This document shows, in pieces, positions 1 to 5,074 of a DNA stretch of 5,074 nt. Origin of the DNA: Betaproteobacteria bacterium (lineage in GTDB: Bacteria > Pseudomonadota > Gammaproteobacteria > Burkholderiales > SG8-39); NCBI GenBank assembly GCA_029865405.1, contig JAOUGZ010000245.1:1-5074 (forward strand), written 5' to 3'. The notes under the pieces were generated by a model. The model had not been told where the DNA came from. It worked only from the letters and a program-made list of their open reading frames with translations, and made no database searches. Within the stretch, counting starts at the first letter, position 1; each line of letters begins with the position of its first letter. Position numbers and translations under genes: made by a program.

Positions 1-64
1 GCAGCGCGCCGTCACGCGGCGTGCCGAGGAGCTTCTCGAGATTGGCAATGAGGGGTGCCGGCAT
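1..64 (-). CDS. N-terminus of a probable tetratricopeptide-repeat protein (partial)
   Basis: An ATG at 64-62 opens a minus-strand frame that runs without a stop to the window edge, giving 21 residues that begin MPAPLIANLEKLLGTPRDGA. From memory this resembles the start of small TPR proteins of beta- and gammaproteobacteria, whose N-terminus reads roughly 'LIANLEKLL..G.DGALLRFSLGN' before the repeats begin. TPR proteins are helical scaffolds for protein-protein contacts, and no specific partner can be proposed here. The gene is divergent from ridA and would share the 42-base gap with it. No strong Shine-Dalgarno sequence precedes the ATG. The family call rests on a very short peptide. That a gene starts here is supported by the open frame and the divergent layout. 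Confidence 0.55.
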   Translation of the reverse strand, partial: MPAPLIANLEKLLGTPRDGAL

Positions 65-106
65 TTCAGCTAAGATGACCCGGACCATTCTAAGCCCGCC
101 CTCGCC
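65..106. promoter_or_regulatory. Divergent intergenic region, presumed promoters for the TPR gene and ridA
   Basis: This 42-base gap between two divergent start codons must carry, or overlap, promoters for both directions. It is visibly more AT-rich than the flanking genes. TAAGAT at 71-76 could be a plus-strand -10 element. TAGAAT, read on the minus strand at 92-87, could be a -10 for the leftward gene with a leader of about 16 bases. Neither has a convincing -35 at normal spacing: the nearest plus-strand match, TTGGCA at 42-47, is 23 bases upstream, which is too far. The region's function is inferred from layout, and the individual boxes are weak. Confidence 0.35.
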
Positions 107-484
107 ATGAAAACCGCGATCCAGACCGCCGACGCGCCCGCGGCCATCGGCGCCTACTCCCAGGCCGTGCGCGCCGGGAATACCGTGTATCTCTCCGGCC
201 AGATCGGCTTCGACCCCGCGACGATGCGGCTCGCGCAGGGCATCGATGCGCAGATCCACCGCGTGTTCGCCAATCTCGCCGCCGTGGCGCAGGCCGCGGG
301 CCTCGGGCTCGGCCACGCCGTGCGCATGACCGTGTACCTCACCGATCTCGCGCATTTCGCCAAGGTGAACGAGACCATGGCGCAGTACGTGCCGCAGCCC
401 TACCCGGCGCGCGCCGCTGTCGGCGTGGCGAGCCTGCCGCGCGGCGCGCTGGTCGAAATCGACGCCATCCTGCACGCCGGTTGA
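107..484 (+). CDS. ridA: RidA family 2-iminobutanoate/2-iminopropanoate deaminase
   Basis: This is a 125-residue protein of the YjgF/YER057c/UK114 (RidA) family, full length for the family. RidA is a soluble trimer that hydrolyses reactive enamine/imine intermediates released by PLP enzymes such as threonine dehydratase, sparing other PLP enzymes from damage. Visible family features are the N-terminal [12 protein letters not shown] segment (residues 10-21), the YLSGQIG core (28-34), [11 protein letters not shown] (74-84) and the C-terminal signature [20 protein letters not shown] (99-118). Arg102 matches the substrate-carboxylate-binding arginine (Arg105 in E. coli) and Glu117 the conserved glutamate, so the active site looks intact. 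The ATG at 107 gives the expected N-terminus although no clear Shine-Dalgarno precedes it. The stop codon overlaps the recG start by 4 bases, and ridA next to recG is an arrangement I recall from other proteobacteria. The subfamily assignment is confident, but the physiological substrate is inferred. Confidence 0.95.
   Translation: MKTAIQTADAPAAIGAYSQAVRAGNTVYLSGQIGFDPATMRLAQGIDAQIHRVFANLAAVAQAAGLGLGHAVRMTVYLTDLAHFAKVNETMAQYVPQPYPARAAVGVASLPRGALVEIDAILHAG
481..484 (+). promoter_or_regulatory. TTGA stop/start overlap coupling ridA to recG
   Basis: The last codon of ridA (TGA, 482-484) overlaps a TTG (481-483) that is the first usable start codon of the recG frame. Reading upstream in the recG frame to about position 415 shows no ATG, GTG or TTG, and that stretch does not resemble RecG. 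No Shine-Dalgarno-like sequence stands just before the TTG. The arrangement suggests translation by re-initiation after ridA. The start site is inferred and not proven. Confidence 0.55.
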
Positions 485-2487
485 CGCGCGCGCTGCCGCC
501 CGCCACGGCGAGCAGGCTCGCCAAGCTCGGGATCCGCTCGCGCCACGATTTCCTGTATCACCTGCCGCTGCGCTATGAGGATGAAACGCGGCTCACCGCG
601 CCCGAGGCAGCGCAGCCCGGGGCGCCGGTCCTCGTGCAGGCGCCAGTACGCCGCGCCGAGATCGCCTTCCGCCCCAAGCGCCAGTTGGTGGTACACGCCG
701 ACGGCCTGGTGCTGCGCTTTCTCAATTTCTACGGCAGCCAGGTGAAGCAGTTCGAGCGCGCCGTGCGGGAGGGCAGCCTGGTGCGCGCCTACGGCGAAGT
801 GCGCCCGGGCTGGTTCGGCGCCGAGATCGTGCATCCCCGCTACCGCATCGTCGCGCCCGGCGAGCCGCTCGCGGATACGCTGACGCCCGTCTATCCGACC
901 ACCGCCGGGCTCAGCCAGGCATTGTTGCGCAAGCTGGTCTTCGAAGCATTGGCGGAGGAAGCCATCGAGGAGATCCTGCCCTCGGCGCTGCGCGAGCGCC
1001 TCGGCCTCGCGCCGCTGGAGGCGAGCGTGCGCCTGCTGCACCGGCCGGCGCCGGGCGCGGACACCGCGGCGGCCTGGCGTCGCGTCAAGTTCGACGAATT
1101 GCTCGCCCAGCAGCTGCAGCTCAGGCTGGCGCGGCGCAAGCGCCGGGAGCGGACCGCGCCCGCATTGCCCGCGAGCGGCGCGCTGCTCAAGCGCTTTCTC
1201 GGCCGGCTGCCGTTTCGCCTGACGCGCGCGCAGCAGCGCGTCATGGCCGAGCTCCTGCGCGACCTGGGCCAGCCGCACCCCATGCAGCGGCTGCTGCAGG
1301 GCGATGTCGGCAGCGGCAAGACGATCGTCGCCGCGATCGGCTGCCTCGCCGCGGTGGATGCCGGCGGTCAGGCGGCGGTCATGGCGCCCACGGAGATCCT
1401 CGCCGAGCAGCACTTCCGCAAGTTCTCCGCCTGGCTCGGGCCGCTGGGCGTTTCGATCGCGTGGCTGCATGGCGGCCTGCCGGCCGCCGAGCGCAAGAGC
1501 GCGCGCCGCGCAATCGCCAGCGGCGCCGCGAGCATCGCCATCGGTACGCAGGCGCTGTTCCAGGAGGGAGTCGAATTCGCGCGTCTCGCGCTCGCCATCG
1601 TCGACGAGCAGCACCGCTTCGGCGTGAAGCAGCGCCTGCAGCTGCGAAGGAAAAGCGAACAGGCCTCCGCGCACCAGCTGATGATGAGCGCAACGCCGAT
1701 CCCGCGCACGCTGTCGATGAGCTATTTCGCGGATCTCGACGTCTCGGTGATCGACGAGCTGCCGCCGGGCCGAAAGCCGGTCACCACCCGCCTGGCGTCC
1801 GCGGCGCGCCGCGGCGAGGTGCTCGAACGCATCCGCGCCGCCTGCGCCGACGGCCAGCAGGCGTACTGGGTATGCCCCGTGATCGAGGAATCGAAGGACC
1901 GCGACCTGCAGGCGGCGCTCGATGCCTACGAAGAATTGCGCCGGGAATTGCCGCGCCTTCGCATCGGCCTCGTGCATGGGCGCATGGCGCCGGCAGACAA
2001 GGCGTCGGCGATGCGCGCGTTCGCGGAAGGCGCCACGCAGCTCCTCGTGTGCACCACGGTGATCGAAGTGGGCGTGGACGTGCCCAACGCCTCGCTCATG
2101 GTGATCGAGCACGCCGAGCGCTTCGGCCTGGCGCAGCTGCACCAGTTGCGCGGCCGCATCGGCCGCGGCACGCGCGCGAGCGACTGCATCCTGCTGTTCC
2201 AGGAACCCCTTTCCGAGGGTGCGCGGGCGCGACTCAAGGTGATCTACGAGAACGCGGACGGTTTCGCCATTGCCGAGCAGGACCTCGCGCTGCGCGGGCC
2301 GGGGGAGCTGCTGGGTGTGGCGCAGAGCGGGGCGCCGCTGCTGCGCTTTGCCGACCTGGTCGCCGACGAGCCGCTGCTCGAGGCGGCGCGCGTGGCCGCC
2401 GACGAGCTGCTCGAAGCAGACGAGGCGCTGGCGCGGCGCCATATCGACCGCTGGCTCGGCGTACGCGCCGACTTCGGAAAGGTCTAG
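481..2487 (+). CDS. recG: ATP-dependent DNA helicase RecG
   Basis: This is a 668-residue superfamily 2 helicase that reverses stalled replication forks and migrates branched DNA (Holliday junctions, D-loops, R-loops) in the cytoplasm. It is slightly shorter than E. coli RecG (693). The N-terminal part has the LPLRYEDET segment (about 29-37) and the OB-fold 'wedge' domain (about 45-140). Helicase motifs follow in order: Walker A GDVGSGKT (274-281, Lys280), Walker B DEQH (375-378), motif [11 protein letters not shown] (403-410), VHGRM (498-502), [13 protein letters not shown] (525-537) and motif [11 protein letters not shown] (555-563). The C-terminal TRG motif, [13 protein letters not shown] (605-617), couples ATP hydrolysis to translocation. 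All key residues are present, so the enzyme should be active. The TTG start is chosen because no earlier start exists in frame and the N-terminus fits the short betaproteobacterial type. The wedge hairpin near residues 72-77 looks a few residues short. The stop at 2485-2487 lies 8 bases before ubiA. Confidence 0.97.
   Translation: MTRALPPATASRLAKLGIRSRHDFLYHLPLRYEDETRLTAPEAAQPGAPVLVQAPVRRAEIAFRPKRQLVVHADGLVLRFLNFYGSQVKQFERAVREGSLVRAYGEVRPGWFGAEIVHPRYRIVAPGEPLADTLTPVYPTTAGLSQALLRKLVFEALAEEAIEEILPSALRERLGLAPLEASVRLLHRPAPGADTAAAWRRVKFDELLAQQLQLRLARRKRRERTAPALPASGALLKRFLGRLPFRLTRAQQRVMAELLRDLGQPHPMQRLLQGDVGSGKTIVAAIGCLAAVDAGGQAAVMAPTEILAEQHFRKFSAWLGPLGVSIAWLHGGLPAAERKSARRAIASGAASIAIGTQALFQEGVEFARLALAIVDEQHRFGVKQRLQLRRKSEQASAHQLMMSATPIPRTLSMSYFADLDVSVIDELPPGRKPVTTRLASAARRGEVLERIRAACADGQQAYWVCPVIEESKDRDLQAALDAYEELRRELPRLRIGLVHGRMAPADKASAMRAFAEGATQLLVCTTVIEVGVDVPNASLMVIEHAERFGLAQLHQLRGRIGRGTRASDCILLFQEPLSEGARARLKVIYENADGFAIAEQDLALRGPGELLGVAQSGAPLLRFADLVADEPLLEAARVAADELLEADEALARRHIDRWLGVRADFGKV
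2476..2482 (+). promoter_or_regulatory. Possible ribosome binding site for ubiA
   Basis: GGAAAGG lies within the last codons of recG and is the only purine-rich, Shine-Dalgarno-like run before the ubiA ATG. Its spacing of 13 bases is longer than the usual 5-9, so it may be weak or incidental. The other starts in this run (ridA, recG, the small membrane protein, ubiD) have no better site. Confidence 0.3.
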
Positions 2488-2495
2488 ACTCGCGC

Positions 2496-3368
2496 ATGAC
2501 CTGGGCCCGGCTCGAGCAGCGCATCAACGCCTACGAGCGGTTGCTGCGGCTCGACAAGCCGATCGGCACGCTCCTCCTGCTCTGGCCGACGCTTTGGGCG
2601 GTGTGGCTGGCCTCGCGCGGCATGCCGGGCGTCGAGATCGTCGCCATTTTCTGCGTGGGTACGCTGCTCATGCGCTCGGCCGGGTGCGCGGTGAACGATT
2701 TCTTCGACCGTGGATTCGACCGCCACGTCGAGCGCACACGCGACCGGCCGCTCGCCACGGGGGAGATCCGGCCGGCAGAAGCGCTCGTGCTGGCGGCGCT
2801 GCTCGCCGCCGCGGCATTCGGGCTGGTGCTGATGCTCAACCGGCTCGCGCTCCAGCTGTCGTTCGTCGCGCTCGGCATCGCCGTGACCTATCCGCTCACC
2901 AAGCGCGTTTTCGCGCTGCCGCAGCTCTACCTCGGGGTCGCGTTCGGCTTCGGCATCCCGATGGCCTACGCCGCCATCCAGAACCGGCTGCCGCTGGAGT
3001 GCTGGGTGCTGCTCGCCGCCAATGTCTGCTACGCCTTCGCCTATGACACGGAGTACGCGATGGTGGATCGCGACGACGATGCGAGGATCGGCATGCGCAC
3101 GTCGGCACGCACCCTCGGCCGCTACGACGTGGCGGGCGTGATGGCGGCCTACACGGGGATGCTGGCGCTGCTCGCCTGGGTCGGCATCCTGGCGCGGCTG
3201 GGATGGATGTACTACGCGGGGCTCGTGATAGCCGCGGTGCTGATGGCGGCGCACTACCGACTCATTCGTGACCGCTCGCGCGAAGGCTGCTTCAGGGCGT
3301 TTCGCGGCAACAACTGGGTGGGCGCGGCGGTTTTCGCTGGCATCGCCGCGCATTACGGCCTGCGCTAA
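2496..3368 (+). CDS. ubiA: 4-hydroxybenzoate polyprenyltransferase UbiA
   Basis: This is a 290-residue integral membrane prenyltransferase, the same length as E. coli UbiA. It transfers the polyprenyl tail from polyprenyl diphosphate to carbon 3 of 4-hydroxybenzoate, the membrane-committing step of ubiquinone synthesis. The N-terminal [18 protein letters not shown] (18-35) is characteristic of UbiA proper. The first Asp-rich motif, NDFFDRGFD (67-75), and the second, [12 protein letters not shown] (184-195), bind the Mg-diphosphate and are complete. About eight or nine hydrophobic helices can be seen, roughly at 23-40, 46-66, 95-113, 117-133, 142-160, 166-183, 213-234, 236-253 and 273-288. The ATG at 2496 yields an N-terminus matching the family, although the frame stays open far upstream inside recG, an artefact of composition. 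It starts 8 bases after recG and ends 9 bases before the next gene. No ubiC lies beside it, unlike in E. coli. The substrate is inferred from overall similarity and the ubiD neighbour. Confidence 0.97.
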   Translation: MTWARLEQRINAYERLLRLDKPIGTLLLLWPTLWAVWLASRGMPGVEIVAIFCVGTLLMRSAGCAVNDFFDRGFDRHVERTRDRPLATGEIRPAEALVLAALLAAAAFGLVLMLNRLALQLSFVALGIAVTYPLTKRVFALPQLYLGVAFGFGIPMAYAAIQNRLPLECWVLLAANVCYAFAYDTEYAMVDRDDDARIGMRTSARTLGRYDVAGVMAAYTGMLALLAWVGILARLGWMYYAGLVIAAVLMAAHYRLIRDRSREGCFRAFRGNNWVGAAVFAGIAAHYGLR

Positions 3369-3377
3369 GCTTCGGCG

Positions 3378-3905
3378 ATGGCGCTCGAAACACCCATCGC
3401 AAATTTCGAATTCTCCGCTGGACCGCTGCGCGGGACGCAGCTGTCCCTTTACGGTGCACGCCTGCTGCACCACGGCGTCGGCCACATGGACAGCATGGCA
3501 TTGCGCGCCATAGCAGCGGTGCGCGTCGGCTATGAGCGCGACGTGCGGCGCATCGGCTGGGGTGCGTTCCTCGCCCTGCTGGCGGCTCTCTTCTTCGCCG
3601 TATCGGGCCCGCTGGCGAGCATCGCCGTCGAGGCGGCGGCCGAGATCAGCGGCGCGAACGCGGTCGCGCAGTTGCTGCGCGGCACCTTGCACGTCCTCGG
3701 GGCTCTGGCCAGCCTGTTGCCGGCGGTGGGCGTGGCGTGCGTCCTCGGCGGCACGGCGCTCGCCGTCTTCGGCTGGATCGGCACCACCACGCTCGTGCTG
3801 TCCCTGCCCGGGGCCGATCGCGCCTACGCCGTACGCGGACAGAGCCGCATGCTGGCGGATTTTGCCGAGCTGGTGGCGGAGCGCGCAGCGCAGAGCGGCC
3901 GCTGA
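3378..3905 (+). CDS. Uncharacterised two-helix membrane protein between ubiA and ubiD
   Basis: This 175-residue protein has no function I can name. Residues 1-58 are polar and look beta-rich ([20 protein letters not shown], 10-29, then [15 protein letters not shown], 41-55). Two hydrophobic stretches follow, about 61-84 and 104-135, separated by a short linker with acidic residues. The C-terminal part (136-175) is polar, with [19 protein letters not shown] followed by a probable amphipathic helix, [14 protein letters not shown]. Basic residues before helix 1 (Arg53, Arg57, Arg58) and after helix 2 suggest a hairpin with both ends in the cytoplasm. The two soluble parts together resemble one PH-like (bacterial PH-type) beta domain split by a membrane hairpin, which is an inference from the pattern. 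I recall similar unnamed proteins in betaproteobacteria. The gene is supported by its tight fit: 9 bases after ubiA and 1 base before ubiD. No signal peptide, cysteine pair or catalytic motif is evident. Confidence 0.85.
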   Translation: MALETPIANFEFSAGPLRGTQLSLYGARLLHHGVGHMDSMALRAIAAVRVGYERDVRRIGWGAFLALLAALFFAVSGPLASIAVEAAAEISGANAVAQLLRGTLHVLGALASLLPAVGVACVLGGTALAVFGWIGTTTLVLSLPGADRAYAVRGQSRMLADFAELVAERAAQSGR

Positions 3906-3906
3906 G

Positions 3907-5074
3907 ATGCATTACGCGGACCTGCGCGGGTTCCTCGGCGGACTCGAGTCGCTTGGCGGAGTGAAGCGCATCGCTGAGCCGGTTTCGCCGCGGCTCGAGA
4001 TGACCGAGATCTGCGATCGGGTACTGCGCGCGGGCGGGCCGGCGCTGCTGTTCGAGCGGCCTGCGGGCTTCGCCATGCCAGTGCTGGGAAACCTTTTCGG
4101 GACGGTGGAGCGCATCGCGTTCGCCATGGGCATCGAGTCGGGCGCCGATCCGCGCCCGGCGCTGCGCGACCTGGGCAGGCTGCTCGCCGCGTTACGCGAG
4201 CCCGATCCGCCCAAGGGCCTGCGCGACGTTGTCGCCAACCTGCCCCGCCTTGCGCGGCTCGCGGGCAAGGTGTTCGACATGGCGCCGAAGCTGGTTTCCT
4301 CGGCGCCGTGCCAGGAAATGGTCTGGGAGGGCAAGGACGCCGATCTCTCGCGCCTGCCGGTGCAGACCTGCTGGCCTGGCGACGCGGGCCCGCTCATCAC
4401 CTGGGGGCTTACCGTCACGCGCGGCCCGCTGAAGCCGCGCCAGAACCTCGGCATCTATCGCCAGCAGGTCGTCGGCTCGAACCGCGTCATCATGCGCTGG
4501 CTCGCGCATCGCGGCGGCGCGCTCGATTTTCGCGACCATCAGCTGGCGCATCCAGGAGAGGCTTTCCCGGTCGCGGTGGTGCTCGGCGCGGATCCGGCGA
4601 CGACACTCGCCGCCGTGACGCCGGTGCCGGATGCGCTCGGCGAATACCAGTTCGCCGGCCTCCTGCGCGGCGCGCGCACCGAGCTCGTGAAGTGCCTGGG
4701 CAGCGACCTGCACGTGCCGGCGCGCGCCGAGATCGTGCTGGAGGGCGTGATCCACCCGGACGACGACGCGCTCGAAGGTCCGCACGGCGACCATACGGGC
4801 TACTACAACGAAGCCGAGCGCTTCCCGGTGCTCACGGTGGACCGCATCACGCTGCGCCGCGATCCGGTCTACCACTCGACCTACACCGGCAAGCCTCCGG
4901 ACGAGCCAGCGATGCTCGGCGTGGCGCTGAACGAGATCTTTGTGCCGCTCCTGGCGAAGCAGTTTCCGGAGATCGCCGACTTCTACCTGCCGCCCGAGGG
5001 CTGCTCCTACCGGCTCGCGGTCGTGAGCCTGAAAAAGCAGTACCCGGGCCACGCCAAGCGGGTGATGTTCGGCA
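3907..5074 (+). CDS. ubiD: 3-polyprenyl-4-hydroxybenzoate decarboxylase UbiD (C-terminus missing)
   Basis: The frame is open from the ATG at 3907 to the window edge, giving 389 complete codons of an expected total near 490, so about the last fifth is outside. UbiD decarboxylates the product of UbiA to 2-polyprenylphenol using prenylated FMN (made by UbiX) and a divalent metal. It is a soluble enzyme that works at the membrane surface. The start [10 protein letters not shown] matches the family N-terminus. Cofactor and metal residues align with E. coli UbiD by motif and spacing: Asn180 in [10 protein letters not shown], the IYR at 183-185, RWL at 197-199, Arg202-Gly203 and Glu246 in [12 protein letters not shown]. 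Asp295 in [10 protein letters not shown] corresponds to the catalytic acid Asp290. The [13 protein letters not shown] and [12 protein letters not shown] blocks near the edge are also conserved. It begins 1 base after the preceding stop (TGA-G-ATG), suggesting translational coupling. A single TTA leucine codon sits at 4192-4194. Confidence 0.97.
   Translation, partial: MHYADLRGFLGGLESLGGVKRIAEPVSPRLEMTEICDRVLRAGGPALLFERPAGFAMPVLGNLFGTVERIAFAMGIESGADPRPALRDLGRLLAALREPDPPKGLRDVVANLPRLARLAGKVFDMAPKLVSSAPCQEMVWEGKDADLSRLPVQTCWPGDAGPLITWGLTVTRGPLKPRQNLGIYRQQVVGSNRVIMRWLAHRGGALDFRDHQLAHPGEAFPVAVVLGADPATTLAAVTPVPDALGEYQFAGLLRGARTELVKCLGSDLHVPARAEIVLEGVIHPDDDALEGPHGDHTGYYNEAERFPVLTVDRITLRRDPVYHSTYTGKPPDEPAMLGVALNEIFVPLLAKQFPEIADFYLPPEGCSYRLAVVSLKKQYPGHAKRVMFG

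Noticed and set aside
42..76. A sigma70 promoter for ridA made of TTGGCA (42-47) and TAAGAT (71-76)
   Set aside because: The 23-base spacer is well outside the normal 16-18, so the pair is not credible as a unit. Only the general promoter region is annotated.
400..2442. A 680-codon open frame antisense to almost all of recG
   Set aside because: Its codons are in register with the recG codons, so its stops can arise only where recG uses TTA, CTA or TCA. These codons are rare in a GC-rich genome, so the frame stays open by composition. The product is full of Arg, Ala, Gln and His and shows no domain, whereas the plus strand encodes an intact RecG.
1461..2495. Upstream extension of the ubiA frame deep into recG, which would suggest a 635-residue fusion
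   Set aside because: The extension is Arg/Ala-rich shadow sequence in the wrong frame of recG. The ATG at 2496 gives a protein of exactly the usual UbiA length and N-terminus.
3366..3377. A transcription terminator after ubiA
   Set aside because: The gap to the next start is only 9 bases and contains no stable inverted repeat followed by a T-run.
2484..3692. A 402-codon antisense frame across ubiA and the start of the next gene
   Set aside because: It has the same codon register as ubiA and the membrane protein, which share a frame. It spans two real genes and their junction and has a low-complexity composition, so it is a shadow frame.
4192..5052. A 286-codon antisense frame inside ubiD
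   Set aside because: It is again in register with the sense codons, and it ends precisely at the TTA leucine codon of ubiD (4192-4194). UbiD motifs are intact on the plus strand.
1..5074. CRISPR arrays, insertion sequences, tRNA or rRNA genes, phage or defence modules
   Set aside because: No regularly spaced repeats, terminal inverted repeats, transposase motifs or RNA gene signatures were seen. Coding sequence of ordinary housekeeping genes fills nearly the whole window.

Overview
This is a GC-rich chromosomal window with ordinary, densely packed housekeeping genes. It most likely comes from a betaproteobacterium or a close relative. The RecG resembles the betaproteobacterial form with a short N-terminus. 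UbiA and UbiD belong to the aerobic proteobacterial ubiquinone pathway. The small membrane protein between them is of a kind I associate with betaproteobacteria. No species can be named from the sequence alone.

Layout. Positions 1-64, minus strand, hold the first 21 codons of a divergent gene, probably a TPR-repeat protein, cut by the window edge. A 42-base gap (65-106) separates it from a rightward run of five genes that fills the rest of the window. These are ridA (107-484), recG (481-2487), ubiA (2496-3368), an unnamed two-helix membrane protein (3378-3905) and ubiD (3907 to the edge, about 389 residues, C-terminus missing). The junctions are a 4-base overlap, then gaps of 8, 9 and 1 bases. 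No terminator-like hairpin lies between any of them, so one transcript is plausible.

How the genes work together. RidA removes reactive enamine/imine intermediates. RecG remodels stalled replication forks and branched DNA. UbiA prenylates 4-hydroxybenzoate in the membrane, and UbiD decarboxylates the product using prenylated FMN. UbiA and UbiD therefore catalyse consecutive steps of ubiquinone synthesis, and the unknown membrane protein is encoded exactly between them. UbiC (which supplies 4-hydroxybenzoate) and UbiX (which makes the UbiD cofactor) are not in the window.

I found no mobile element, CRISPR array, RNA gene, phage or defence gene, and no convincing new system. The most useful lead is the uncharacterised membrane protein between ubiA and ubiD. 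Several very long antisense and out-of-frame reading frames are explained by base composition and are recorded as rejected. No gene-free stretch exceeds 42 bases.
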